From assembly GCA_963711635.1 (NCBI GenBank), contig CAVQEZ010000013.1, positions 1 to 64,000 on the forward strand: a stretch of DNA of 64,000 bases. Reading direction: 5' to 3'. Each line of letters opens with the position of its first letter. The first letter of the stretch is position 1. Below the pieces are notes generated by a model. It was not told where the DNA came from. It saw nothing but the letters and a program-made list of their open reading frames with translations, and did not search any database. Source of the stretch: CADEED01 sp963711635. Lineage in GTDB: Bacteria > Pseudomonadota > Gammaproteobacteria > Steroidobacterales > Steroidobacteraceae. Shown piece by piece: positions 13,015 to 22,635 of this stretch. A program made the translations under genes and the position numbers.

Positions 13015-14392
13015 TCAGTAGAAGAATTCATTGCGGCGCGAGCGGTGATTTTCCGGCGCCGTGAAAGTCACCGAGCGGTGCGCGGCATTCCACTCGAACG
13101 GCTTCTCGGTGTAGGGATCACGCAGGTCCGAGTTCGTCACCAGCCCGCCCACGGCCTCTGGCGCGACGCCATTCGTATGCAGCTGCACGGCGAGCAGCGC
13201 GGCGCGGCGCATGCCTTCCACGCTGGCGGTTCGTAATGTGTAGTCCACGTAGGTCGAACCGTCCTCGATCTGAAGGATCATGTTGCCGACGGGGTTGTAC
13301 AGGGCCATGCCGCGCTCCGTCCGCGCTGCGTCCCAGGACTGTTGCAGGCGCAAGTACTGGTTCATCGGCGCTTCGAACTCTTCGCAAAGCCGCAGGCGGC
13401 GGTCGGCAACGGCGTTCATGGTGTCCTGCAACTTGAACAACGGGTCGGTGAGATAGCCGGTCCACCTTTCGACGAGTGTTGGGCCGTTCGTCGGCACGAG
13501 CCGCGCCTTCGACACCCTGGCGCTTGTTGTACGCCATGACTCCCTTCCAGAACGCCATCTCGCCCGCCATCACGCGCACCATCGAGCGCTCGGCGGTCGA
13601 AAATTCGCGCCGCCAGTCGGCTGGCGTTGCCCGCGTCGCCTGCTCCGGAGACAGGCCGCGCAGAATCAGGTTGGAGTACGCAAAGTGCTGGCGCAGCGAT
13701 GTGACGGCGATCATCTGGGCGATGAGACTGTCCACGGCGGGAACCGCTGTGCGCCAAAAGGCGAAATCCGTGTCGAGGCCTGCGCGAACTTCGTCCGCGC
13801 GACCTTGCGCGGCCCATTGCCCGAGGCGCAGCAGGTACAGGCGCTGCGCATGCATGACATTGCTATACGCCGGCCAAGGTGCGGCGACATCCATCGGCAC
13901 CACGTCCCGCCACGCGCGGCGTGTCAGCAGCGCTTCGTAGCGACGCAATGCCAACGCATCCAGGTCGCTGGGTTGCCAGTCACGCGCCAGGGATTCGAAC
14001 ACGGAGGCGCACTGCAGTCGGTCGACGTCCTGGCCGCAGGCATTGGCGAGGTGCGCCACCGCCGGTGAACCATCGCCTTGGAAGCTCAATTCCTGGGGCA
14101 GCGGATCGGTGTTCGGGTCCGTGGTGTCGTTGAAAGCTTCCAGCCACGCCATGCGCCGCTTACCGGCTTCCACCGGATCGCCATCCGTCGGCGCGCCGAA
14201 TCCCATGATGTAGACGACGGCATTGTCGTCCGCGGCAACCGCCGGGCGGGCGGCGACGATCTGCTCGAAACGAAGCGCGGCCGCCGACGGCGGCCGATCG
14301 TTCCAGTTGATCGCGACCAGGATGAGATAGAGCAGCGCCACCAGCAGGAGCGTGGCGAGCAGCAACCAGCCGATGACCTTCGCAACCTTCAT
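13015..14392 (-). CDS. Membrane-anchored protein of unknown function, one frameshift
   Basis: About 458 residues when one extra base near 13516 (CCC run) is removed, joining YNKRQ to VSKARLVPTNG. A single N-terminal membrane helix (VIGWLLLATLLLVALLYLI) anchors a long extracytoplasmic domain with no motif I recognise. The ATG at 14392 (MKVAKVIG) is chosen because it directly precedes the anchor; the frame runs open further upstream into the neighbouring gene only by chance. The 3' end converges with the HEYTH pair across a 15-base gap. Confidence 0.65.
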
Positions 14393-14460
14393 GCGCGCGA
14401 AGACTAACGCGACAGTGGACGGAATGCGTGGCTGGCGAAACGCCCGGCCCCCGGGCCTGA

Positions 14461-14985
14461 CTACTTCTTGTTGCCGAGCAGCTGGTCGAGCACGGCGGCC
14501 TTGTCTTTCGCGCCCGTGACGCCCTGGCGTTCCGCCGCCTCGCCCACGCGCTTGCCGCTGCCGCGCTGGTTGTACGGGTCGAAGCCACCGCCCTTGTCGC
14601 GGCCGGCCTTCTCGAGCGTCAGCACCGGCATGTCGCGCCGCGTGTCTGCGATCTTGAGATCGGCGACTTCGAGCTTCTTCAGGGCGCGCGTGGCGCTCAA
14701 GGTCTGGAATTCGCCGCTGGCCACCGCCCAGTCCCACACCGCCACGCCACGCTCGTCGTGGCGCACGCGGCCGGCGGGACCAGCGCCGCGGGGCATTTCG
14801 ACAGAATCCGGCGGGTCCGAGCCGACGCGCTCGGCTTCCTGCTTTTCGTTTTCCGCGCGCCGCAGCCGCATCGACTTGAGCCGCATGGTGGTGCTCTCGA
14901 TGCTGAAGCCGCCCGAATCAGCGGGCGCGGGCGGGGTCGCCTCCGGGCGACTGCTCCTGATTGACGGTTTTCGATGGTCTGGCAT
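14461..14985 (-). CDS. Hypothetical charged soluble protein
   Basis: 174 residues, rich in Arg, Lys, Glu and Asp, with no signal peptide or membrane helix. The C-terminal half holds predicted coiled or extended segments around FDPYNQRGSGKRVG and ends AAVLDQLLGNKK. I recognise no family. The start at 14985 is uncertain because no good ribosome site precedes it; internal Met codons near MRLKSMRLR are alternatives. It may share a transcript with the membrane-anchored gene that follows 68 bases downstream. Confidence 0.55.
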   Translation of the reverse strand: MPDHRKPSIRSSRPEATPPAPADSGGFSIESTTMRLKSMRLRRAENEKQEAERVGSDPPDSVEMPRGAGPAGRVRHDERGVAVWDWAVASGEFQTLSATRALKKLEVADLKIADTRRDMPVLTLEKAGRDKGGGFDPYNQRGSGKRVGEAAERQGVTGAKDKAAVLDQLLGNKK

Positions 14986-15030
14986 CGGTGTTCAGGGAAA
15001 CGATTACTGCGTTCTCACTGTCCGTTGTCG

Positions 15031-15085
15031 GCTGAATATGATCCGGATTAAACCGCAAAAGGTGACCGAGGTCACAATATTCAGC
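15031..15085. other. Nested inverted repeats between two minus-strand genes
   Basis: An outer pair of 9-bp arms (GCTGAATAT at 15031-15039, ATATTCAGC at 15077-15085) encloses an inner hairpin GTGACC-GA-GGTCAC (15062-15075). On the minus strand the inner stem is followed by CTTTTGC. It could be a weak terminator for the lipoprotein gene or an operator for the next gene. The outer arm overlaps the lipoprotein stop codon. Confidence 0.4.
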
Positions 15086-15488
15086 GCGCGATGCGATCCG
15101 CGCGCTGCACGCGCCAGTCGCCACCGCTGCGGCGGAATTCCACCCTCAGGCGCACGTGATCCGGGTCGCTGAGCGAAACGCTGGTCACGGAAATATCCGC
15201 CCGCGCGAGACCGTCGGCCGGAAATTCCAGGCTCTCCACATTCACCAGCAGCTCGACCTTGGGATGCGCGAGCAACCAGCCGCGCAGGAAATTCTGCAGC
15301 TCGGATTTGTCGAGGCCGCTCGCGTCTTCGTAGTCGTCGGCGACGAACTCGATCACGTCGCTGGCGTCGCGCTCCTCGGCCGCGCTTTCGACGCCGGCGA
15401 TGAGCTCGCGCACCTGATCTTCATCGCTCGATCGTGCTCCGCACGCGCTGAGCGAGATGACAGCGACGCAGACTGTGAGAAATTTCAT
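15081..15488 (-). CDS. Lipoprotein with NTF2/SnoaL-like domain
   Basis: 135 residues. The N-terminus is a lipoprotein signal with lipobox LSAC (Cys16), so the protein is probably anchored in the envelope facing the periplasm. The rest (REL IAGVESAAEERD, then a Trp-containing sheet ending GDWRVQRADRIAR) has the size and alternating pattern of a nuclear-transport-factor-2-like fold, which is a non-enzymatic or small-ligand scaffold in many bacterial lipoproteins. AGGA lies seven bases before the ATG. Function unknown. Confidence 0.65.
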   Translation of the reverse strand: MKFLTVCVAVISLSACGARSSDEDQVRELIAGVESAAEERDASDVIEFVADDYEDASGLDKSELQNFLRGWLLAHPKVELLVNVESLEFPADGLARADISVTSVSLSDPDHVRLRVEFRRSGGDWRVQRADRIAR

Positions 15489-15608
15489 GAAGCGTCCTAT
15501 TGAAGTTGGAATCGTTAAGCCCTATCGTTCGCGCGCGTTGCGGGGTTGGGAACCGGTCGTGACGTCCAGAAATGGTGCTCCGGACCCAGTTGGAGGTGGA
15601 CAACTGAA

Positions 15609-15989
15609 ATGAAGAAATCTGTGCGGTCTAATGACACTGACCCTGGACCCCGTCTTCATACCGTCAATCAGTATCTAGAGAAGAATTTCCCCGACTTCTT
15701 TGCCGAAGCCCGTTTCCACGTCGGAAACGACGACTACTTTCTCTACGCCCGCTTCGGCAAGTATCTCGCCAGCTCCATCGAGCATCGGCGCATCAACAGC
15801 GACAAGATCTCCCGGGGCTTCACCGTCCTGAACAAGCTCGCGCGCAAGGCCGAGCGTGATCCCCAGGTGCGGAACATCCTCGTGAGCGGTCCGCTGGAAG
15901 AGATCGTCGACGAGCCCAAGGCCCGCGAGCTCGCGCGCAAGCGCCTGTCGGCTGTGGCTCAAGGCTACCTCGAAGGCCTCTGCGAATAA
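15609..15989 (+). CDS. Hypothetical small cytosolic protein
   Basis: 126 residues, soluble, no signal peptide. ATG 15609 is selected because GGAGGTGG stands about ten bases upstream; the frame is open for another 21 codons before it without a ribosome site. The protein is alpha-helical with an aromatic N-terminal patch (NFPDFFAEARFHVG, DDYFLYARFGKYL). I recognise no family with confidence. Single-gene unit; its stop codon is six bases from a hairpin element. Confidence 0.6.
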   Translation: MKKSVRSNDTDPGPRLHTVNQYLEKNFPDFFAEARFHVGNDDYFLYARFGKYLASSIEHRRINSDKISRGFTVLNKLARKAERDPQVRNILVSGPLEEIVDEPKARELARKRLSAVAQGYLEGLCE

Positions 15990-15995
15990 GAAAGT

Positions 15996-16085
15996 GGTGT
16001 CAGGCAGGGATTGTGGGGATTCGCCACGTCGCGAATCCCCGATTCCCCCGACCTACACTGACTTCCACAATCCCTGCCTGACACC
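15996..16085. repeat. Double-hairpin intergenic element at convergent gene ends
   Basis: Perfect 21-bp outer arms (15996-16016, reading GGTGTCAGGCAGGGATTGTG and one more G; and 16065-16085) enclose an inner perfect 10-bp stem (15015-type layout: arms 16015-16024 and 16031-16040, loop CACGTC). It starts six bases after one stop codon and ends one base before the stop codon of the opposite gene. Such units resemble REP/BIME elements mobilised by RAYT (Y1 transposase-like) proteins; no such enzyme is encoded in the window. Confidence 0.7.
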
Positions 16086-16086
16086 G

Positions 16087-19000
16087 CTATTCGGCACCCT
16101 TCCACAAACCGCCGGTCTTCCAGGCGTTGAAGGCCCAGCGCAGCCATCCCACCAGCGCGAACGCCATCCACCCGGCCCACACGAAGAACAGCAGCCGGTA
16201 GCTCCACATGGGCACCGAGTACACGGCCGGCATCTCGAGCACGCCGGCCGTCTGGTCCTGGAACCACTGGAAATTGCCGTTCCACGATCCCGGTCCCTCC
16301 ACGCCCATGTCGGGCGCGGACAGCAGGCCATTGCGGATGCCCGAGAACAGCAGCGTGCTGATGGCGGCCACCGTGAACGTCGCCAGCAGCAGCTGGGTGA
16401 GATTGAAGCGCAAGCTCGCGACGCCTTCGGGTTGCCAGTTCTCGCGCCAGCGCATGACCAGCAGCCACGCCGCGGTGAACGAGAACACCCACCAGGACTG
16501 CGTCGACAGTCCCAGACCGAGCAGCAGCCATTCGACGAAGCGCAGCGGCGAGAGCTTCGAACGTCCGAGTAGCCAGGCGATGGCGATGAACACCACCAGC
16601 TCGCCCCAGTACAGAAACGCCGGACCGACACCCGCACCGTGTGCGAACAGCGGCCAGCGCGAGGCGGGCAGTTTCACCAGCGTGGTGATGTTGCTGGCCG
16701 GCGATCCCAGGTCGACGGGCGACGGCCGCATGCGGAAGCCGTGCTCGCCGGACTCTTCCCAGTCCACTTCGACGAAGTGACTGCCGGGCGACAGTGCCAG
16801 CGGCAGCTCGCCCTTCTCCGGCCGCAACTGCACCGGCGCGTTGTCGAAGCGCACGGCGGTCACGCGCGCCTCGGGCGGAAGCTTCACGATGTGCCGCCCA
16901 CCCTGCGTGCTGCGGTACTGGAAGGACAACGCGCTGTTCGCCGAGCGCTTGCCCACGTCGATGGTGTAGCGCACAGAATCGATGGCCAGCGTCGTGCCCT
17001 CGGCACCCTTGGGCCGTGACACATGTGCCACGAGTTTTTCACCAGGTCGTGGAATGAAACGGAAAACCCAGATCCCCGCGTCCGCGATCTCCGGCATGAC
17101 CGCCGGGAAACCTTCGAAGTCCACATGCCATTGCGGATTGACCGTGAAGTTCCACACTTCGCCGCGTGCCGCATCTGCCGGCAGCGAGATTTCGAGAGTG
17201 TCGCTGCGCGCCAGGCCTGAGAACCACTGGGTACTGGCCTCTCCGGCCCCCAGGCCCACCAGCACGACGCCGTCATGCGTCTCGACTCCGGGCGTCAGTA
17301 CCGATTCGCCTTTCACCAGCGGAATCTCCACCGATACCGCCGCGCGTTGCGGCGCGATGCGCCACACCCGGTTCTGCACCGTCCAATCGAGATCCAGGTT
17401 GAACAGGCGTTCCACGCGTACGAAGGCCGGAAATTCCGCGCCGGCTTCGAGCGCCTCGGCCGAGGTCAGACGCTCCGCGCCGCGTTCGCGCGCCAGCTCG
17501 AGCGAGCCGGAGACCAGCCGGCCGTCGTTGACTCCCGCGACAGTCCAGCCGCGAGCGCTGACTTCGATGACGCGCGGTGCCTGCGGGAATGCCACCTGGA
17601 TGGACTCGGCGGACGCGAGCCGGCCAGCAAGGCGCACGGTGTGCGAGCCGGCCGTGAGCGGCACCCACAGCGAAGCATCGTTGCCGCGCGCGATCGCCAG
17701 CGAGCCGCGCCCATCGACCGAGACGTCGTCGAGCTGCCAGCGGTCGTTGGCATGCGGCATGGCCACGGCGAGATTGGCCAGCGCGCTCACGCGCATGACG
17801 ATCTCGAGCCGGTCGCCTGCGACCACCACGCGCGCCTCGGCCAGCTCCGCGCAGTTCGGTGCGCAGGGCGGCGCAGCCGTGAGGCGCTGCTTCAGCTCAC
17901 CGAGCAGCTCGGTACCCGGCGCTGCCTGCGCGGCAGACGGCGGGGACACGGACAACAGCCCCAGCGCGATCAGCACCGCGGCCATCGAGCCGCCGACGCG
18001 CGTAGCAGGGGCCGGCTCGTCCGGTGGCATCCCGGGCAGACGCCAGGTCCCGCCGTAACTCAGGCGTGCCAGCCACAGGAACAACAGCGCCAGTGCCGCC
18101 ACGCCGATGAGGCGCCAGAAAAACAGCACGATGGGCCCGAAGTAGATGAAGCGCACCGTGTCACCCGCCTCCACCGGCCCTGACCAGCGATATAGATAGG
18201 AGATGTAGCGCCAGGACGGGATGCCGGGGCCGGCCTGCAGGCGCGTGCCACTGGCGTAGCGCTGCACCACCTGCTGCGAATTCACGCCGAAGGCGGTATT
18301 GCCGCGGGCCATCTTTTCCCGGACGCGGCCCTCGAAGGAATCGGATTCCGCCTGTGCCTCCTCCGGGACCACCGCGGGCGCGGGCGACGCCATGTCCTGC
18401 CTGGCGGTGGCGTCAGCAGCGGCGTCCGCCGGATAGCCCATCTCGCTGTTGCGAACCGCCGCACCCACGTAGGCCCAGGTGCTGGTGGATTCGAGCTGCG
18501 GATACAGCGCGAAGCGCACCTGCGTCCACAGGAAGGGCAGCAATGCCAACCCCAGCACGACAAAACTGGTCGTGCGATACCACTGCGCGAATTTGCGGAA
18601 GCGCCCTTCCGGCGCGGCGCGCGCGATGGCCAGTGCGGCGAGCAGATTGCCCCACAGCCAGATGTAGAGCGGCATCTCCTGGTACATCAGCAGCAGCGCC
18701 ACCGCGGCGATCGCCGCGGGAACCAGGCCCGTGATCCAGTAAACGAACACCACCACCAGCGCGATGCCGAAAATGCTCCACAGACCCCAGCGCTCGAACC
18801 AGGAATCCGGTGCTTCGTCGGCGCCGACAGCGGCGATCAGGCGGTGTCCCGGAGGCAGATGCAGCTCGCCGCGCACCGAGTCGAAGCGCTGATTCCAGCC
18901 GGTGGCCGGCATCGAGCCTCCCGCGGCCGTGCGCGCCACGGCGGTGATCGACAGCTGCGGCGTGCGCAGCTCGAGCCCGGTGCGGCCTGCTTCGCCGGTC

Positions 19001-20199
19001 ACCAGCAACGGTGCGCCGAGCGCGTTGGCGCTCTCGAGCTTGAACGGCGCCGACATTTCGAGGCGCCAGTCGCGCCGCATGCTGCCGTCGATACGATCCA
19101 CGGCGATGAAGCCGTCGTGGTCGAAGTCCAGCCACAGGTTGCGATGCAGGTTCAGCCGGTTGTCGTCGGCGTTGCTCAAGCCGCGACCGCGTTCGACCAC
19201 GGTGAGCTTCGAGTCCGCCGCCATGCGAAACGCCGGGAAGCCCTGCCACTCGCGCGGCACATTGGCCTGGGCGGGGTCGATGCCCTCGGGGCCTTCGGCC
19301 GCCGCCACGCGCAACGCGTCCATGGCCTCGAAACTCCAGATCTCCTCGCGTGGCCACTGGCCGCCCGGATCGGGACGCGCCAGCGTGTTGGTGACGGCGC
19401 TCGCGCGCGCCACCAGCGTGATGTCGTGGGAGCCGGCGCGCGCCTGCACGCGCAGGCGGCCATCGCGTTCCAGGCGCGCGGGCACGTCGCCTTCGAGGCT
19501 GAGCGGCGTGAAGCCGTCGGGCAGCACGCGCCCCAGCAGCTCTTCGCGCGCGTCGCCGGCGACGTTCAGGCGGATGCGCGTGAGTAGATAGGTGGGCACT
19601 TCGTCGCGCACCAGCCGGTAGACCTGGACTTCCATGGCGGCGGCCTGCTCGGCGCTGCGACGCTTGCCCAGCCACAAGGCTCCACCCGGCCGCTCCGGCT
19701 GCACCACGCGCTGGTTGTCGACGGTGAGATCGACCAGGGCGGTCAGGTGCGGCAGCGGCAGCGACTCCGGGCGCGTGCTCCAGCCGAAACGGCCGGCCAC
19801 TGTGTAGCTGCCGGGCGCCAGGCGCAGGCTGGGCACGCCATTGCGCGCCACCACCGCGCCGGGCGCGCCATTCACGCGCACGTCCTGCGGCCAGTGCTCG
19901 AGATTGCCGGGCAGGCCCAGCCAGGTTTCGGCATACACCTGCCAGCGCTGCGTGAAGCTGCCACCGCGCGCGTCCACCGCCAGCGTGAGGCGCTCGGGCC
20001 AGGCACAGCGGAAAGCACCGGCGTCGATGGGTTGGCCGGGTTGCAGGTTGGTGGATGCGAGGAACGGACAGCGGCGGAATTCCTCGCCTTTCAGTACCCA
20101 GGCCTGCCAGTTGCGCAGCTCGGGCGGGATTTCCTGCGCTTCAGCGATGGAACAGCAAAACACGAGCGCGGCCAGAGCCGCGCGGATGAGATTGCGCAT
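16087..20199 (-). CDS. Very large exported multi-pass membrane protein of unknown function
   Basis: 1370 residues starting at an ATG followed by a signal peptide (LIRAALAALVFCCSIAEAQ). The frame is open for 167 codons upstream, but that stretch is Arg/Pro-rich and implausible. Two long beta-rich periplasmic regions (about 20-630 and 890-1200) alternate with membrane clusters near 650-760, 830-880 and the C-terminal 170 residues (for example ELVVFIAIAWLLG). Several Trp-rich helices recall large envelope-assembly proteins, but I recognise no domain. It is transcribed alone, with convergent neighbours on the 3' side and a divergent DUF924 gene on the 5' side. Confidence 0.7.
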   Translation of the reverse strand: MRNLIRAALAALVFCCSIAEAQEIPPELRNWQAWVLKGEEFRRCPFLASTNLQPGQPIDAGAFRCAWPERLTLAVDARGGSFTQRWQVYAETWLGLPGNLEHWPQDVRVNGAPGAVVARNGVPSLRLAPGSYTVAGRFGWSTRPESLPLPHLTALVDLTVDNQRVVQPERPGGALWLGKRRSAEQAAAMEVQVYRLVRDEVPTYLLTRIRLNVAGDAREELLGRVLPDGFTPLSLEGDVPARLERDGRLRVQARAGSHDITLVARASAVTNTLARPDPGGQWPREEIWSFEAMDALRVAAAEGPEGIDPAQANVPREWQGFPAFRMAADSKLTVVERGRGLSNADDNRLNLHRNLWLDFDHDGFIAVDRIDGSMRRDWRLEMSAPFKLESANALGAPLLVTGEAGRTGLELRTPQLSITAVARTAAGGSMPATGWNQRFDSVRGELHLPPGHRLIAAVGADEAPDSWFERWGLWSIFGIALVVVFVYWITGLVPAAIAAVALLLMYQEMPLYIWLWGNLLAALAIARAAPEGRFRKFAQWYRTTSFVVLGLALLPFLWTQVRFALYPQLESTSTWAYVGAAVRNSEMGYPADAAADATARQDMASPAPAVVPEEAQAESDSFEGRVREKMARGNTAFGVNSQQVVQRYASGTRLQAGPGIPSWRYISYLYRWSGPVEAGDTVRFIYFGPIVLFFWRLIGVAALALLFLWLARLSYGGTWRLPGMPPDEPAPATRVGGSMAAVLIALGLLSVSPPSAAQAAPGTELLGELKQRLTAAPPCAPNCAELAEARVVVAGDRLEIVMRVSALANLAVAMPHANDRWQLDDVSVDGRGSLAIARGNDASLWVPLTAGSHTVRLAGRLASAESIQVAFPQAPRVIEVSARGWTVAGVNDGRLVSGSLELARERGAERLTSAEALEAGAEFPAFVRVERLFNLDLDWTVQNRVWRIAPQRAAVSVEIPLVKGESVLTPGVETHDGVVLVGLGAGEASTQWFSGLARSDTLEISLPADAARGEVWNFTVNPQWHVDFEGFPAVMPEIADAGIWVFRFIPRPGEKLVAHVSRPKGAEGTTLAIDSVRYTIDVGKRSANSALSFQYRSTQGGRHIVKLPPEARVTAVRFDNAPVQLRPEKGELPLALSPGSHFVEVDWEESGEHGFRMRPSPVDLGSPASNITTLVKLPASRWPLFAHGAGVGPAFLYWGELVVFIAIAWLLGRSKLSPLRFVEWLLLGLGLSTQSWWVFSFTAAWLLVMRWRENWQPEGVASLRFNLTQLLLATFTVAAISTLLFSGIRNGLLSAPDMGVEGPGSWNGNFQWFQDQTAGVLEMPAVYSVPMWSYRLLFFVWAGWMAFALVGWLRWAFNAWKTGGLWKGAE

Positions 20200-20276
20200 G
20201 CGTTGCCCTCTACCCCAGTTGGCGCCGAGTGTATCAACGCCTGTTAGACGGCACCCGGTCTGGCATCCTTGGGTCA

Positions 20277-20900
20277 ATGGAACGCGCCAACGAAGTACTG
20301 GAGTTCTGGTTTGGCCGCGGGCCCTGGGATGCCGCGCGGCTGGCCGAGCGTTCGGCCTTCTGGTTCGGCGGCGAAGCTGCCGCGCCGGCGGCTGAGCGCG
20401 ATACGCTGATCCGAACGACCCTTGAACCCATGCTCGAGCGGGCGTCGCGCGGTGAGTTCGCGTCCTGGTCCGCCAGCCCCAAGCGCCGCCTGGCGTTGAT
20501 CCTTCTGTTCGACCAGGTTCCGCGGAATTCCTATCGCGGTACGGCGGCGGCCTTCGCCTTCGATCGCGAGGCGCTGTCGTTGAGTGTCGAGGGCCTGCAG
20601 CTCGCGGCCGACGCCGCGCTCGATCCCATCGAGCGTCTGTTCTTCTATCTACCGCTGGAACACGCCGAGTCGATGGAGGCGCAGGATACGGCGGTGGCAT
20701 CGTTCCAGCGGCTGGTGGCGGATTCGCCCCAGGAGTTCAAGGCCTTCACCGAATACACGCTGAAGTTCGCGCACCAGCATCGCGACATCATCGCGAAGTT
20801 CGGACGCTTTCCGTATCGCAACCGCGTGCTCGGGCGCGAGAGCACGCCGGCCGAGCTCGAGTGGCTGGCGGCGCAGGCCGATCACTTCGGGCAGGGATAA
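20277..20900 (+). CDS. DUF924 family protein
   Basis: 207 residues, typical for DUF924, an all-helical TPR-like fold found across proteobacteria. Family signatures are EVLEFWFG at the N-terminus, the block LILLFDQVPRNSYRGT, the segment ERLFFYLPLEHAES and the helix KFAHQHRDIIAKFGRFPYRN. The ATG at 20277 is chosen because the family starts right there; upstream codons are out of family. Biochemical role is not established. The stop codon abuts the 820-bp repeat element. Confidence 0.88.
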   Translation: MERANEVLEFWFGRGPWDAARLAERSAFWFGGEAAAPAAERDTLIRTTLEPMLERASRGEFASWSASPKRRLALILLFDQVPRNSYRGTAAAFAFDREALSLSVEGLQLAADAALDPIERLFFYLPLEHAESMEAQDTAVASFQRLVADSPQEFKAFTEYTLKFAHQHRDIIAKFGRFPYRNRVLGRESTPAELEWLAAQADHFGQG

Positions 20901-21722
20901 ATGGGGACATTCCTGATTTGCTAGCAAACGGGGACGGACCTGAGGGGTTGCGGTGGCGGAGGCGTGCCGTGCGGTCTGCGGGCAAACGGGGACATGCGAG
21001 GTTTGCCGATACGCCTGCCCACGGCTGACTCTCTTTGCTCCCTCAAGGTCGCGCGCGCTTCGAAAATTTCCGGACGGAAATTTTCGGCGGTCGCTCGTCG
21101 GAAGCGGACCGCCTTCAGATTTGCAGAAATGGTTGCGCGGAGATGCACCACGGCGGCGGTCGGGCGCTTCCTCCTCGCCGCGCTCCATTCGGTCGCAAAG
21201 AGAGTCAGCCATGGACAGGCGTACCACCCGACGCGGTCCGTCCCCGTTTGCCCGCAGACCGCACCGCACGCCTCCGCCGCCACGATCCGCAGCTCCGTTC
21301 CCTGTGCCGAGCCATCGCGCTGTGGCCCCGAGGGTGGAAAAGATCGCAAGACTCGGTGTTCTGGTTCTTGCCGGGCACTGGAGTCGTGCACTCTTTTCCC
21401 AGCAGCGGCAAATGGGACGCGCTGCTTCGCTAGCACGCGGGGACCGTGCGGTGCCGGTGGGCGCGCCTTTCGAGGGTTGACCCGCTATGCGACCGAATGG
21501 AGCGCGGCGAGGAGGAAGCCAATACGGCCGCCGCATTGCATTCCAGCGCAGCCATTTCTGCAGACCTGCAGGCCGTAGGCTTCCGACGAGCGAACGCCGA
21601 AAATTTCCGTCCGGAAATTTTCGAAGCGCGCGCGACCTTGAGGGAGCAGAGCGGGTCAACCCTCGGAAGGCGCGTCTACGCCCCAGCTCCGTCCCCGTTT
21701 GCCAGGAATCGAGGTATGTCCC
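20901..21722. repeat. 820-bp non-coding element of two nested inverted-repeat units in opposite orientation
   Basis: The gap between convergent genes contains no credible gene. Its two ends are imperfect inverted copies (each runs ...GCAAACGGGGACGGA inward). Inside are two related hairpin units. Unit 1 (about 20942-21290) has roughly 100-bp arms, including GCGGTCTGCGGGCAAACGGG and CTGACTCTCTTTG with their complements. Unit 2 (about 21430-21690) is inverted relative to it and shares its core. The shared core contains the palindrome-like CGAAAATTTCC-GGAC-GGAAATTTTCG (about 21061-21086, and its complement about 21600-21625) and the string CCTCCTCGCCGCGCTCCATT. It is probably a REP/MITE-type element. 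Confidence 0.7.
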
Positions 21723-21724
21723 AA

Positions 21725-22633
21725 TTAATCGGCGACGTCGGGTTCGACGAAGCACCACGCGACTTCGGGAAACTTCGCCTTGATGTTGCGCTCGATCTTG
21801 TTGAGGCATTCCACGGCCTCTTCGATCGACAGGCCGGGCGTGATGCGAACTTTCACCGCCAGCATCACCTGCGGACCCATCTGGATGGTGATGGCGCGAT
21901 ACAGCTCGGCTATGCCGGGCTCGGTCGCGATCTGCGCCGCCAGCGCTTCCTGCAGGTCTTCCTCCGCGGAACGGCCGACGATCAGGCCCTTGATGCGGAT
22001 CGCGATGAACACCGAGACGCACACCAGCACGACGCCGATGACCATGGAACCGATGGCGTCGAACACGGTATTGCCCGTGACCGCGGCCAGCGCCACGAAA
22101 ATGAATGCCAGCACCAGGCCGAGCAGCGCGGCCAGGTCTTCGCCCAGCACCACGACCAGCTCGGCATTGCGGGTATTGCGGACCCAGTAGGCCAGCGAGC
22201 GTTCGCCGCGCAGCTTCTTGATCTCGCGCAGGCAGCCCAGCAGCGAGCCGTACTCCAATCCCACCGACACGGCGAGCACCGTCAACGCCACCCAGACTTT
22301 GTTCAGCGGCTCGCTCTCGTGCAGCTTGTGCCAGCCCTCGTTGATCGAGAACAGCCCGCCCATCGAAAACAGCAGCAGCGCGACGATGAAGCTCCAGAAG
22401 TACGTGACGCGCCCGTAACCCAGCGGGTGCTTTGCATCCGCGGGTTTCTGCGCCTGCTTGAGGCCGAGGTACAGCAGCACCTGGTTGCCGCAGTCGGCGA
22501 ACGAATGGATGGATTCCGCCAGCATGCTGCCGGAGTTCGTGTACGCGGCCGCCGCCAGCTTCGCCAGCGCGATGCCGAGGTTGGCGACGAATGCGTAGAG
22601 AATCGCCTTCGCGGACGAGCCGTGGTCGGACAT
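21725..22633 (-). CDS. Cation diffusion facilitator (CDF) family transporter
   Basis: 302 residues. Six hydrophobic helices, then a cytosolic C-terminal domain (VKVRITPGLSIEEAVECLNKIE). The metal-site motif of helix 2 appears as SIHSFADCGNQ (HxxxD) and helix 5 carries VFDAIGSMVIG, with Asp at the expected position, matching the ZnT9-like branch of the CDF family (AELVVVLGEDLAALLG). CDF proteins export Zn, Co, Fe or Mn using the proton gradient. The ATG lies two bases beyond the stop of the M16 gene upstream, so the three genes form one transcript. Confidence 0.88.
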   Translation of the reverse strand: MSDHGSSAKAILYAFVANLGIALAKLAAAAYTNSGSMLAESIHSFADCGNQVLLYLGLKQAQKPADAKHPLGYGRVTYFWSFIVALLLFSMGGLFSINEGWHKLHESEPLNKVWVALTVLAVSVGLEYGSLLGCLREIKKLRGERSLAYWVRNTRNAELVVVLGEDLAALLGLVLAFIFVALAAVTGNTVFDAIGSMVIGVVLVCVSVFIAIRIKGLIVGRSAEEDLQEALAAQIATEPGIAELYRAITIQMGPQVMLAVKVRITPGLSIEEAVECLNKIERNIKAKFPEVAWCFVEPDVAD

Positions 22634-22635
22634 GT

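Noticed and set aside
20200..20700. N-terminal extension of the 1370-residue membrane protein
   Set aside because: Arg/Pro/Ala-rich, precedes a clear signal peptide and overlaps the divergent DUF924 gene.
20953..21660. Several frames of 130-200 codons inside the 820-bp element
   Set aside because: They read through inverted repeats, are Arg-rich, appear on both strands and have no ribosome sites.
20901..21722. CRISPR-like array
   Set aside because: Repeats are inverted, few and of unequal spacing; no short direct repeats with unique spacers and no cas genes.
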